DNA of 59,568 bases, taken from assembly GCA_016871355.1 (NCBI GenBank), contig VFZC01000016.1:1-59568 (forward strand), read 5' to 3'. Source of the DNA: Actinomycetota bacterium (GTDB lineage Bacteria; Actinomycetota; Acidimicrobiia; Acidimicrobiales; Ilumatobacteraceae). The position numbers were made by a program, and so were the translations under genes. Position 1 is the first letter of the stretch; every line of letters begins with the position of its first letter. The notes below the pieces were generated by a model, which saw nothing but the letters and a program-made list of their open reading frames with translations, was not told the DNA's origin and searched no databases. Positions 1 through 8,637 of the stretch are shown here, one piece after another.

Positions 1-99
1 GTTTCCCGTGTTGCGAAGAATTCTCGAAAATCTTTGTGGTCGGGCCGCGCACAGAACGAGGTCGACTGGCCGTTATCCTGATCGCAACACGACAGATCT

Positions 100-486
100 G
101 GGGCTGACAGGTTTCGACAGCAGTTCCGGTGGCCGTCCGTGCGACCCGAGTTGCTCAGACTCGCTAAACGGGGCAACCCAAAGAATTGCCAACCAGCAGT
201 TCGCTCTCGCTGCCTGATTCGTCAGGTGACGCAGAGACATCGTGACCAGAAATGGCGCACGGGGCCGATTCACCGCAGCCCGGCAACAGAAGCGGGGAAT
301 GGCAGCAGGAAAGACCGCTGACGGCGAGAAAGACCGCTGACCGCACGGAAAGACGTGTCGTGGTCCGCCAGCGATGACGGACAACCGACCCGCCGGTGAA
401 GTTGCGTCAGCTTCGAAGTCGGGAATGGTCGTAGCGCGAGCAGTCTCCGCCTGATGGACGGGGGTTCGATTCCCCCCAGCTCCACC
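100..486 (+). ncRNA. ssrA: tmRNA (ssrA)
   Basis: Transfer-messenger RNA that rescues stalled ribosomes. The 5' end GGGGCTGACAGGTTTCGAC at 100 pairs with CAGCTCC at 477-483 to close the tRNA-like acceptor stem. A T-arm (GGGGG-TTCGATT-CCCCC) lies at 460-476. The tag reading frame ends GCT CTC GCT GCC TGA at 203-217, giving the usual ALAA degron. Counting from the conserved TAAA (165-168) as in E. coli and B. subtilis tmRNA, the resume codon is best placed at GCC 188, giving tag (A)ANQQFALAA; GCA at 173 is possible but less likely. The 3' tail reads ACCCA, so CCA is not encoded exactly. TATCCT at 74-79 is a plausible -10 with RNase P trimming of the leader. Confidence 0.95.
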
Positions 487-553
487 CATGTCTGCATGAC
501 CCCACGTGGGTTCGCTACTTTCTCGAGTCCGCGGAACTCGGGAGGACGAACGC

Positions 554-919
554 GTGAAGGTCGGATACGTGGTGCTGTACGTGAGCGATGCCGAGGCCTG
601 TCGGCGTTTCTGGACTGGACGAGTGGGCAGGGCCGAGAAGGATCGAAGCCAGGCAGGACCTTTCCTCATTGTCAAAGTCGGCTTCGCCGATCAGGGCTTC
701 GCCTTCGAACTCGTTCCTCTGGCCTTGATGAAAGACAAGCCGGATGGGCTCGACTCGACGACTCCCTCGATTGCCTTCCACGTCGAGAACCTCGAAGCCA
801 CGCATTCGACACTCACGTCTCGGGGCGTGCAGGCGACAGAGGTCGGTGAACACTCTGGAGTGGCTTCGTTCGCATTTTCTGACAACGAGGGCCGCTGGTT
901 CGCCGCGACCCACGGCTGA
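554..919 (+). CDS. VOC (glyoxalase/bleomycin-resistance) family protein
   Basis: 121-aa single-domain vicinal oxygen chelate protein, probably a cytoplasmic dimer. The N-terminal VGYVVLYVSDAEACRRFW is the typical first beta-alpha unit of the fold. The C-terminal half (SIAFHVENLEATHSTLTSRG, then FAFSDNEGRWFAATHG) is the second module, with the usual D-NEG-W ending. Start chosen at GTG 554 because GGAGG sits at 541-545; an in-frame upstream extension to 506 has no homology-like content. The substrate cannot be told from sequence. It stands alone between the tmRNA and a convergent broken gene. Confidence 0.8.
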   Translation: MKVGYVVLYVSDAEACRRFWTGRVGRAEKDRSQAGPFLIVKVGFADQGFAFELVPLALMKDKPDGLDSTTPSIAFHVENLEATHSTLTSRGVQATEVGEHSGVASFAFSDNEGRWFAATHG

Positions 920-945
920 AGAGAACCGGACTCCACCCAGGTTGT

Positions 946-1373
946 TCAACTCATCGAGTTGGTCACCTCGAGGAACAGTTCGATCTCCGAGATGTTCGTG
1001 GTGGGCTCGTACGAACCACGCACGAAGAACACCACCTTGTACAAGCCGTTCGGCAATTCGGGTGTGGTCTTGGCGTTGCGCGACCACCATGACGGCAAGT
1101 CGATGTCCTCTTCGGCAATCACCCACTCGTAGTGACTATTGGTCACGTCGTAGATGCCGATCCAGTAACCAACCGCCGCCGAGGGGGAGTCGAATCGGCC
1201 CAGCCGCATTGGAACTTCGCTGTCCCGTCGGCCGGATTGCCCAACAGCCTGACAAAGGCTCCGTCTTCGTACGCGACGCTGGGTGGAGCCGCGTTGGTCA
1301 CCGCTGGACCGCTGACGATAAGCAGCGAAGCCGCAGCATCCGCCGCGAGCCCGATGTTCGCTAATCGCTTCAT
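946..1373 (-). pseudogene. Secreted protein, disrupted by a frameshift
   Basis: Two overlapping reading frames together make one protein. The first begins MKRLANIGLAADAAAS at ATG 1373, has a signal-peptide-like N-terminus ending near TNAAP, and runs to CGWADSTP. The second continues SAAVGYWIGIYDVTNSHYEW and ends at the TGA at 946-948. The switch lies at a run of five G (1183-1187, C5 on the coding strand); one extra base there would join them into about 141 aa. It is either a true -1 mutation or a homopolymer sequencing error. AGAGGAAA precedes the start. No family recognised; WVIAEEDIDLPSWW and YKVVFFVRG suggest a beta-rich exported domain. Confidence 0.6.
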
Positions 1374-1582
1374 GATGCTTTCCTCTCCGGTTGTGATTCG
1401 ACACGTCCAACAGGTGTTGGCGCGTGCCCAAGTCATCGAACACCACAGAGAGTCGACTCGCTCGCCGACGTCGTCACGCCTCGCGCTTCGCAGGTCCCGG
1501 TCACTTGAGAACGGTGAGAACGAGAATTGGACGTCTTGCCGTCACTGACGCCATCACTTGTCGAGGGGGAATCGAGCGGCGC

Positions 1583-2683
1583 TTACGCGCGCTGGGCCGC
1601 GCGATGCCGACGCCAGCCGTGCAGACCAGTCGTCGTGAAAGCCAGCATCACGAGCGGCACCGCGATGAGCAGCATCGTGCGATACAGATCGGGTGCCGAG
1701 CCGTCACCCGACTCCATCACGAGAAAGGTCACGTACGCCACGTAGAAAACGGCCAGGAGCGCTCCTTCCCACTTCTTGATCATGAAACCATTCCAACAGA
1801 TCGGCAGCAGAACCAAGGTTGCCACGAACATCACGGGAAAATCGAGCCGAATCACTTCGTTGTTGACGGGAATGCCGTTATCGGACACCACCGCGGAAGC
1901 CCCGAGAACTCCGAGCAGGTTGAAGATGTTCGAGCCCACCACGTTGCCGACCGCGATGTCGCGCTGGCCACGAATAGCCGCCAACACCGACGTTGCGAGT
2001 TCGGGCAGCGACGTGCCGACCGCGACCACCGTGAGGCCGATCACCAACTCACTGACTCCCAACGACGTCGCAATGTCGGTAGCCGAATCGACCAACAACT
2101 GAGAACCCAGCACCAAGATCGCCAAACCGACGACCACGAGAAAGATCTGGAACGGGAGCGACTTGAAGAGCATCGAGCCCTCCACCGCTTCGACGGCCTC
2201 TTCGTACTCCTTCTCGACCTTGGGCGACTCGCTCCGCAGAGCCTCGCGCAGCAACCATCCGGTGTACGAAATGAGGCCGAGGAAGAGAACCGCGCCTTCG
2301 ATGCGACTGACCGAGTCGTTCAGAATCACCAGATATCCCACCGCTGAAATCACGATGAGCAGTGGGATGTCGAACTTCAAGAGACGCTGCTGAATGGACA
2401 ACCCGCTGATGGCCGCCGACAGTCCGAGAATCAAGAGGATGTTGACGGTGTTGCTCCCGACAACGTTGCCGAGCGCGATGTCGGCCGTTCCCGAGAGAGC
2501 ACCGCTCAACGAGACTGCGAACTCTGGAGCACTGGTCCCGAAGGCGACGACGGTGAGACCGATCACGATCGGTGCCACTCCTAACTTGGTGGCCACCGAC
2601 GAAGCGCCGCGAACAAGGAACTCGGCTCCGACCACCAAACAAATGACGCCGACGACGAGCCACACGATGGTCAGGAAATCCAT
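1583..2683 (-). CDS. Calcium/sodium antiporter (CaCA family, YrbG/CaxA-like)
   Basis: 366-aa polytopic membrane exchanger that would expel Ca2+ using Na+ influx. It carries both alpha repeats of the CaCA superfamily: VAFGTSAPEFAVS...GNVVGSNTVN near residues 46-80, and VAVGTSLPELATS...GNVVGSNIFN in the second half. The acidic residues in GTSxPE are the ion ligands. A charged loop (SESPKVEKEYEEAVEAVEG) separates the halves and a basic cytoplasmic tail ends the protein. ATG at 2683 is only 9 nt after the mnhG stop, so it is probably the last gene of the Mrp operon. That pairing is logical: Mrp exports Na+ and builds the gradient this exchanger uses. Confidence 0.9.
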   Translation of the reverse strand: MDFLTIVWLVVGVICLVVGAEFLVRGASSVATKLGVAPIVIGLTVVAFGTSAPEFAVSLSGALSGTADIALGNVVGSNTVNILLILGLSAAISGLSIQQRLLKFDIPLLIVISAVGYLVILNDSVSRIEGAVLFLGLISYTGWLLREALRSESPKVEKEYEEAVEAVEGSMLFKSLPFQIFLVVVGLAILVLGSQLLVDSATDIATSLGVSELVIGLTVVAVGTSLPELATSVLAAIRGQRDIAVGNVVGSNIFNLLGVLGASAVVSDNGIPVNNEVIRLDFPVMFVATLVLLPICWNGFMIKKWEGALLAVFYVAYVTFLVMESGDGSAPDLYRTMLLIAVPLVMLAFTTTGLHGWRRHRAAQRA

Positions 2684-2692
2684 TTCGTGAGA

Positions 2693-2986
2693 CTACTTTC
2701 CGCCGACCGAGCGACCGAACATGTGCGCACCGATCGGCGCCGTGACCAATTGCAGAACGATGATCACCACGACCTTGGTGATGTTGCTCACATCGGACAG
2801 TTGCAACATGGAACCGATCGCACACAACGACACACCGAGCGTGGCCGGCTTGGTGGTGGCGTGCATACGCGAACGGGTTCCCGTGAAGCGGTGGAGCGCA
2901 ACGGAGGCCACGAGGGCGAGTAGTGCCCCCGCCACGAAGAGGATCATCGAGACGACATCGAGGACGTTGTCGAGAACGTCGCTCAT
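2693..2986 (-). CDS. mnhG: Mrp/Mnh Na+/H+ antiporter subunit G
   Basis: 97-aa MnhG/MrpG subunit with three predicted membrane helices (MILFVAGALLALVASVA, then TLGVSLCAIGSMLQL, then VVVIIVLQLVTAPIGAHMF). The ending TAPIGAHMFGRS is the family signature. It belongs to the multisubunit antiporter in the cytoplasmic membrane. ATG 2986 overlaps the mnhF stop by 4 nt (ATGA), indicating translational coupling. Confidence 0.93.
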   Translation of the reverse strand: MSDVLDNVLDVVSMILFVAGALLALVASVALHRFTGTRSRMHATTKPATLGVSLCAIGSMLQLSDVSNITKVVVIIVLQLVTAPIGAHMFGRSVGGK

Positions 2987-3252
2987 TGCTCCTCCCCCGC
3001 CCGTGACTCGATGAACCGCGCCACCGTGATCGCGGTGAGGAAACCGATGAGCCCCAGCAACAGAGCCAGATCGAGCGGCAACCCGTCGTCGCTGCGGGCG
3101 GCCGCAACCAGAAGAGCGCAGGTCATGATGGCCGTCAGCAAATCGAAGGCCACCGCGCGATCGCCAAGCGTGCTGCGCCGAACGATCCGGATCACCGCGA
3201 TCAAAGCCGCCAGAACGAAGATTGCCAGCGCCACTGCCTCGACCGCTTTCAT
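2983..3252 (-). CDS. mnhF: Mrp/Mnh Na+/H+ antiporter subunit F
   Basis: MnhF/MrpF subunit, 89 aa from ATG 3252, with three membrane helices. The conserved segment after the first helix reads RIVRRSTLGDRAVAFDLLT, where family members have GP(S/T)xxDRVVAxD; here the GP is replaced. ATG 3252 has GGAG six bases upstream and overlaps the mnhE stop by 4 nt; a TTG at 3258 is an alternative start. Together with MnhG it completes the seven-subunit complex. Confidence 0.92.
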   Translation of the reverse strand: MKAVEAVALAIFVLAALIAVIRIVRRSTLGDRAVAFDLLTAIMTCALLVAAARSDDGLPLDLALLLGLIGFLTAITVARFIESRAGEEQ

Positions 3253-3728
3253 GTCCAACTCCTCTCACGCACGGCCTCAGCCACACGACGCTCGAGGTCG
3301 AGCACGTCGGCACGGAACGTTTCGGGGTCGACCTCGCCCAGCACATGAACCTGCAACTCGAGCGATTCGGGGTCGAGTTCGAGAGTCATCGTCCCGGGTG
3401 TGAGGGTGATGGCGTTGGCGACGATGGCGCCCACGAACACCGACCCTCGCTGCAACTTCAACGTCTGCACCGACGTGGTGGTGCGTTCGGGCGTCGGGAA
3501 CACCACCGCCCAGGCCACACGAGCACTCGACGTGACGAGGCTGTACGCGACGAACGCGATCAGCCGCACCGCGTTCCACGGGCGAACCTGATAGGTGGTG
3601 CCGGACCGCTCGGCGAACATCCACGTCACCAAGGCCACCGCGACCACGCCCGAGATCAGATTGGCGACCGAAACGTCACCCCACAGCGCGATCCACAACA
3701 CCAGCAGTACCAACGAACGCGGGATCAT
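3249..3728 (-). CDS. mnhE: Mrp/Mnh Na+/H+ antiporter subunit E
   Basis: 159-aa MnhE/MrpE subunit. Hydrophobic helices at the N-terminus (LVLLVLWIALWGDVSVANLISGVVAVALVTWMF) precede the conserved block RPWNAVRLIAFVAYSLVTSSARVAW. The soluble C-terminal part contains TLTPGTMTLEL, which closely matches the family motif (xLTPGTxxv), followed by LxVHVLGEVDPE. ATG 3728 overlaps the mnhD stop by 4 nt. Confidence 0.93.
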   Translation of the reverse strand: MIPRSLVLLVLWIALWGDVSVANLISGVVAVALVTWMFAERSGTTYQVRPWNAVRLIAFVAYSLVTSSARVAWAVVFPTPERTTTSVQTLKLQRGSVFVGAIVANAITLTPGTMTLELDPESLELQVHVLGEVDPETFRADVLDLERRVAEAVRERSWT

Positions 3729-5206
3729 GCCGACCTCACCGCGTTCACATAGCCCGCCACATCCAACAACTGTTCAGCGGCGAGAGTCGCGAATTCGTAC
3801 AGTGGCCCCGCTGCGACGGCGATCGCCAGCGAGAGCGCGACGATCATGCCGGTGGACACACCCATCAGACGCTGGTGACGTAACACACCCACCGTCGACA
3901 CCTTGGCGGCCGGTTCGACATCACCCCAGAACACGCCGACCCAGATCTTCACCATCGACACCAGCGTGAGCAGACTCACGACCAGAGCGACGACGATGCC
4001 GACCCACTGAGCGTCCACCACGCCCGCGCGCACGATTGCGAACTTGGCGAGGAAACCGGAGAACGGGGGCAAACCAGCCAGACTGAGCGCCGGCACCAAG
4101 AAGAGCACGGCCAGGATCGGTGAGCGGCGAGCCATTCCGCTCACCACATCAGGCGAACTACTTCCCGAATCGCGTGCGACGATTCCCTCCACCAAGAAGA
4201 GCGACGTCTTCACCGGAATGTGGTGGATCAGATAGAAGATGGTCGCCGCGATCGCCGCTGAACCACCAATGCCCAGGCCGAACAACATGTAGCCGATCGA
4301 CGACACGATTTGGAACGACAAGATCCGTTTCATGTCGCGGTGTGAGATGGCGCCGAGGACGCCCACCAGCATGGTGGCGGCACCGATGACGATCACCACG
4401 TTGCCGAGTTCACCGGGGAAGAGCAAGGTCTGCGTACGAATCAGGCAGTACACACCAACCTTGGTCAACAAACCAGCGAACACCGCACTCACCGAACTGG
4501 GTGCGGTGGGATACGAGTCGGGCAACCAGAAGAACAACGGGAACACGGCCGCTTTGATGCCGAACGCCACGAGCAGAAGTAGTTGCAGACCCATCCGCAC
4601 ACCATCAGGAAGTTCGGCGAGGCGAGCAGGAAGCTCGGCCATGCTCACCGTGCCGGTAGCCGCGAACACCAACCCGATCGCCATCAACAACACCATCGAC
4701 TCGAGGATGTTGAGCACCACGTAGGTGGTGCCGGCGCGGACTTGCTCGTTGGTGCCCTCGAGGGTGAGCAAGACGTAACTGGCCATCAACAAGATCTCGA
4801 ACGCAACGAACAAGTTGAAGAGGTCTCCGGCGAGGAACGCTTGCGAGATGCCGGCGGTCATCACCATGTACACGGGGTGGTAGAACGACGACCGCTCGTC
4901 GGGCGCGCGTTGCCCCGTGGCATAAGCGAGCACGATCGTGACCACGATGGTGGCGACCAACACCATCGTCGCCGCCAGGCGATCAGCCACGAGAGTGATG
5001 GCGAAAGAGCCGGGCCAACCGCTCATCCGCACCACTCGGATCACCCCGTCGTCCCAGATGTTCACGAACGTGGTGGCCGAGGCGACCAGCGACACCCCGA
5101 GAGTCATGAAACTCACGAACCGCTGCGCGCTGAGGCGTCGCAAGAACAGCATCACGGCCGCCGCGATGAGCGGTCCGAGGACGGGAAGCGACATCAACGT
5201 CGTCAC
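3725..5206 (-). CDS. mnhD: Mrp/Mnh Na+/H+ antiporter subunit D
   Basis: 493-aa MnhD/MrpD, a proton-translocating membrane subunit homologous to complex I NuoM/NuoN. About 13-14 helices are predicted. FVAFEILLMASYVLLTLEG contains the conserved TM5 glutamate, GIKAAVFPLFFWLPDSYPTAPSSVSAVFAGLLTKVGVY holds the conserved lysine and histidine-region helices, and LSLAGLPPFSGFLAKF is the usual C-terminal half motif. GTG 5206 overlaps the mnhC stop by 4 nt (GTGA). A much longer upstream extension of the frame is only an antisense-like open frame inside mnhC/B. Confidence 0.93.
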   Translation of the reverse strand: MTTLMSLPVLGPLIAAAVMLFLRRLSAQRFVSFMTLGVSLVASATTFVNIWDDGVIRVVRMSGWPGSFAITLVADRLAATMVLVATIVVTIVLAYATGQRAPDERSSFYHPVYMVMTAGISQAFLAGDLFNLFVAFEILLMASYVLLTLEGTNEQVRAGTTYVVLNILESMVLLMAIGLVFAATGTVSMAELPARLAELPDGVRMGLQLLLLVAFGIKAAVFPLFFWLPDSYPTAPSSVSAVFAGLLTKVGVYCLIRTQTLLFPGELGNVVIVIGAATMLVGVLGAISHRDMKRILSFQIVSSIGYMLFGLGIGGSAAIAATIFYLIHHIPVKTSLFLVEGIVARDSGSSSPDVVSGMARRSPILAVLFLVPALSLAGLPPFSGFLAKFAIVRAGVVDAQWVGIVVALVVSLLTLVSMVKIWVGVFWGDVEPAAKVSTVGVLRHQRLMGVSTGMIVALSLAIAVAAGPLYEFATLAAEQLLDVAGYVNAVRSA

Positions 5207-5598
5207 TGCTCCACGTCCTCGTGGTGTGGCACGTCTCCGCGCTTCGAGTTCTTCTCGGCCCGGCGTGCGACGATGCGGTCTTCCAGATCGTCTTCCACTT
5301 CGTCGTTCTCGGTGATCGACCAGTTCCGCCAGGCCAGCGCCAAGACGAACGACAGCAGAGCGAAACCGATGACAATCGCCGTGAGCACCAAGGCTTGCGG
5401 CAGAGGGTCGGTGAGCTCTCCCGAGCGACCGATGATCGGCGCTTCGTCGGGGCGACTTCCGGCGGCGACGATCAAGAGGTTCACCGCGTTGCCCAACACC
5501 CCGACTCCGAGAGCCACCCGCGTGAGCGAGCGCTCCATGAGCAAATAGGTGCCGACCGAGAACAGGACGCCGACGAGGATGAGAAGCGAAAGGCTCAC
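5203..5598 (-). CDS. mnhC: Mrp/Mnh Na+/H+ antiporter subunit C
   Basis: 131-aa MnhC/MrpC, homologous to complex I NuoK. Three helices are followed by the signature DPLPQALVLTAIVIGFALLSFVLAL. The N-terminal helix ends in GTYLLMERSLTRVALGVGVLGNAVNLL, as in the family. A charged cytoplasmic tail (RIVARRAEKNSKRGDVPHHEDVEQ) extends past the usual end. GTG 5598 overlaps the mnhB stop by 4 nt. Confidence 0.94.
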   Translation of the reverse strand: MSLSLLILVGVLFSVGTYLLMERSLTRVALGVGVLGNAVNLLIVAAGSRPDEAPIIGRSGELTDPLPQALVLTAIVIGFALLSFVLALAWRNWSITENDEVEDDLEDRIVARRAEKNSKRGDVPHHEDVEQ

Positions 5599-6059
5599 GA
5601 CACTTCTCCCCCGTCGTCACCAACGAGTGACGAGCCTCGGGCACCCAGCGACAGCAGCATCATGAGAACGACGGCGACCACCACCATGAACACGCCGAGA
5701 TCGAAGAACATCGACGACACCACTTTGACTTCCCCGATGACCGGGATGTCGGGCTTCCAGATGTGCGATTCGAGCGGTGCGGCGTCGACGAACAACGGCA
5801 CGGCCGTGGTACCGAGGGCCATCAACAACCCGGCACCGAGCAGCATCGTGGGGCGACGAATCGGACGGTGGCGAAGGTGCGGTTCGCGACCCGTCAAGAA
5901 CTGCAGAACGAACACGCCCCCCAGCACGAGGCCACCGGCGAAGCCGCCACCCGGGGCGTTGTGACCACGGAAGGTCACGTACAACGCCACCAATGCGGCC
6001 ACCTTCGACAACCAACGATCGACGAGTTCGTCGAGGATGGCCGAGCGGATGAACGTCAA
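5595..6059 (-). CDS. mnhB: Mrp/Mnh Na+/H+ antiporter subunit B
   Basis: 154-aa MnhB/MrpB. The segment YVTFRGHNAPGGGFAGGLVLGG is the diagnostic MnhB motif (GHxxPGGGFxGG), flanked by four predicted helices; the last one includes MFFDLGVFMVVVAVVLMML. The start is a TTG at 6059 that overlaps the mnhA stop by 4 nt (TTGA). The next in-frame codons encode TFIRSAILDELVDRW, as expected just before the first helix. Confidence 0.92.
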   Translation of the reverse strand: MTFIRSAILDELVDRWLSKVAALVALYVTFRGHNAPGGGFAGGLVLGGVFVLQFLTGREPHLRHRPIRRPTMLLGAGLLMALGTTAVPLFVDAAPLESHIWKPDIPVIGEVKVVSSMFFDLGVFMVVVAVVLMMLLSLGARGSSLVGDDGGEVS

Positions 6060-8428
6060 GACACGTCTCCGGTTGCGGAGCCAGCAGCAGCCGAAGCGTT
6101 CGAGTTCTCCCGCTCGCGCTGTCGACGATGACGTTCGGCCGCCCGCACGAGATTGACCACACCGAGAGCGGCTACCGCCAACACGGTGATCTCACCCATG
6201 GTGTCGAAGCCGCGGAAGTCGACCAGGATCACGTTGACCAAGTTGGCTCCGCCGGCTTCGCTGATCGATCGCGGCGCGTAATCCTCGGCTACCGATGGCG
6301 CGGTTCGTGCACCGTGCACCGAGAGCACGAGCAACGGAACGACGATGCCCACCAGCAGCGAGACTGCGATGCGGACCGTCTTGGGTGCCCAACTGGAAGC
6401 GGGAGCGAACGAATGCGGCATTGACCGCATGGCCAACAGGAAGATCACGATGGTGAGTGTCTCCACCAACACTTGCGTGAGTGCGAGATCGGGTGCGCCG
6501 CGCATCAAGAACAGAACCGCTGCTCCATAGCCCACCCCGCCGAGGAACACCGCGGCCGTGAAGCGGGCCGAAACCACGGCGACGCCGATGGAGACAGCGA
6601 TCGTGAGGACCGTGACGGCGATGGTGAGCGGCGAATCGGACACGAAACCTTCGAATGCGGGCCAGCCGTCGACGGCCAGAGCCGCGATGGCCACGACGGC
6701 AACGGTGAGCGAGGTCACGGCCACGTACATGGGCAGCGAACCGGGCTGAGTGACGCGCGTGAGACGCTTGGCAAGACCGAGCGTCGCGTCGTAGACGGCA
6801 TCGAAACTGCGCTCACCACGCGAGCGGTGCTTTCCGTGCGGCGCCGCAACCGACAGTGGAGCCCGCCATCCGATGACTGCCCCCACCACGATGACGATCG
6901 CCGAGATGATGAGCGCGTCGTTGATGCCGGGCCACAAGACCAACTTGCTCTTGGCCGAACCAGCGAGCGAGGTGGATGGCGCAACGAGCCACTTGCCCAC
7001 GCGCGTTGCGATCAGGCCGAAGAGCAACGAAGCCGCCGCGGGAACGAGAACCGGCGCACCGAGCAGAACGCGAGTGAGGACGGAACTCTCGTGATGTTCG
7101 TGGTGATTCGCTACGGCGTCGTGTTCGCCCCGATCGGGCTCGCTCAGCAGGGCATGCAGGAATCGGGCGCTGTACGCGACCGACAAGACCGACCCGAGCA
7201 CCACTCCGACGAGGGCGACCGTACCGGCAGCACCCACTTCGGCATCGAGGACTGCAACCAACGCCTTTTCCTTGGTGACGAAGCCGAAGAGCGGAATCAT
7301 TCCGGCCATCGAAAGCGTGGAGGCACCAAGCGCCGCCACCACGAGAGGGGCTCGACGTCGAGCCGCACCGATCTTCGTGACGTCGCGTGTGCCGAGTTCG
7401 TGATCGATCACACCGACACCGAGGAAGAGGGCCACCTTGAACACCGCATGGGCCACGAGATGGGCCACGCCCGCGTACAACGCTGTGGACCAACCCAACC
7501 CCACCAGCACCGTCAAGAGGCCGAGTTGCGACACGGTGCTGTGCGCGAGCAACAACTTGGCGTCGGTTTGACGAAGAGCTCGCCAGCCCCCGATCAGCAT
7601 CGTGGCCACACCGGCCAGCACGACCCACCAACGCCATAGATCCGACTGCCCGAACACCGGCGACATGCGAGCCAGCAACACGATGCCGGCCTTCACCATC
7701 GTGGCCGAGTGCAGGTACGCGCTCACCGGAGTCGGTGCCGCCATCGCACCGGGCAACCAGAAGTGGAAGGGGAACTGGGCCGACTTCGTGAAGGCCCCGA
7801 GCAGAATCAGCACGATCGCCGCATCCATGACGGCTCCGGTGGGTTGTAGCGCAACGAGATCGGCGAACGCCGTGGTGCCGAGTTCAACCTGCAGGATGCC
7901 CACGGCACCCAGAAGGCACAGTCCGCCGGCGCCCGTGGTGAGCAGCGCGCGAACCGCCGATTGACGAGCCGATTCGGATTTGTCGTTGAGGCCGATGAGG
8001 AGGAACGAGCAGATCGATGTGAGTTCCCAGAAGACGAACATCGTGAAGAGATCGGCTGCCAGTACGAGCCCGGTCATCGACCCCGCGAAGGCCATGAACA
8101 ATCCGACAAACCGCGCATAGGTGGAGTCGTGTTCGAAGTACGCCAACGAATACAGGAGCACTCCGAAACCGAGGACCAGGACGATCAGTGCCATGAGCAC
8201 CGCGAAACCGTCGAGTTCGAACACGAGATCGAAACCCAGTGTCGATAGCCAACCGACGGTTTCGGTCAGGGTCGTGCTCGCACCGATTCCGCGTGTTGCA
8301 ACCACTGCAGTGGACGCCGCCAGAACGGCCAGACCGACCAATGCTCCGATCGCTGGACGGCGGCGCAGTCCGACCAAGAGCAGAGCTCCGGCCACGAACT
8401 GAGCGACAACTGCGGGGAACAGAACCAT
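6056..8428 (-). CDS. mnhA: Mrp/Mnh Na+/H+ antiporter subunit A
   Basis: 790-aa MnhA/MrpA, the largest subunit. The N-terminal two thirds are NuoL-like: LFTMFVFWELTSICSFLLIG has the conserved TM5 glutamate and QFPFHFWLPGAMAAPTPVSAYLHSATMVKAGIVLLARM is the quinone-antiporter signature. The C-terminal third has a DUF4040-type stretch (GAPDLALTQVLVETLTIVIFLLAMR) and a MnhB-like end (NVILVDFRGFDTMGEITVLAV), the normal fused form of MrpA. ATG 8428 heads the operon. No Shine-Dalgarno is visible; AAAGTA at 8439-8444 reads TACTTT on the coding strand and would give an almost leaderless mRNA. Confidence 0.94.
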   Translation of the reverse strand: MVLFPAVVAQFVAGALLLVGLRRRPAIGALVGLAVLAASTAVVATRGIGASTTLTETVGWLSTLGFDLVFELDGFAVLMALIVLVLGFGVLLYSLAYFEHDSTYARFVGLFMAFAGSMTGLVLAADLFTMFVFWELTSICSFLLIGLNDKSESARQSAVRALLTTGAGGLCLLGAVGILQVELGTTAFADLVALQPTGAVMDAAIVLILLGAFTKSAQFPFHFWLPGAMAAPTPVSAYLHSATMVKAGIVLLARMSPVFGQSDLWRWWVVLAGVATMLIGGWRALRQTDAKLLLAHSTVSQLGLLTVLVGLGWSTALYAGVAHLVAHAVFKVALFLGVGVIDHELGTRDVTKIGAARRRAPLVVAALGASTLSMAGMIPLFGFVTKEKALVAVLDAEVGAAGTVALVGVVLGSVLSVAYSARFLHALLSEPDRGEHDAVANHHEHHESSVLTRVLLGAPVLVPAAASLLFGLIATRVGKWLVAPSTSLAGSAKSKLVLWPGINDALIISAIVIVVGAVIGWRAPLSVAAPHGKHRSRGERSFDAVYDATLGLAKRLTRVTQPGSLPMYVAVTSLTVAVVAIAALAVDGWPAFEGFVSDSPLTIAVTVLTIAVSIGVAVVSARFTAAVFLGGVGYGAAVLFLMRGAPDLALTQVLVETLTIVIFLLAMRSMPHSFAPASSWAPKTVRIAVSLLVGIVVPLLVLSVHGARTAPSVAEDYAPRSISEAGGANLVNVILVDFRGFDTMGEITVLAVAALGVVNLVRAAERHRRQRERENSNASAAAGSATGDVS

Positions 8429-8637
8429 TGTCGAGGAAAAAGTACCAGCAACACTTCGACGACCTCCGACCCACCCACGACACCGTCGATGTCGATCGCG
8501 AAAGTTCGACTATCAGCGACATTCAGGCCGATTCGTCGGTAGCGTCTCCCTGTTGCGCCATTTCGGGCGTTGCACCGCTGGCCACGTCCCTCTGGGTCGC
8601 TGTCTGCACAGCGGACTTCACAGAGAGATCCCCCCAC
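8429..8637. promoter_or_regulatory. Divergent intergenic region between mnhA and the helicase gene
   Basis: 209 bp between two divergent genes. On the minus strand TACTTT (8444-8439) lies 10 nt before the mnhA ATG and is a candidate -10. On the plus strand no convincing promoter was found. The helicase frame stays open through most of the region but without a credible start codon or conserved residues, so a long untranslated leader is likely. Confidence 0.35.

Noticed and set aside
8..217. 69-codon open frame at the left edge
   Set aside because: Its end is the tmRNA tag; the upstream part overlaps the tRNA-like domain and is not a protein gene.
523..545. Hairpin after the tmRNA (CGAGT...ACTCG)
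   Set aside because: Only five base pairs, no T-tract, and it overlaps the next gene's ribosome binding site.
1424..2347. Long plus-strand open frame opposite the Ca2+/Na+ exchanger gene
   Set aside because: Arg/His/Gln-rich translation with no motif; an antisense shadow of a high-GC gene.
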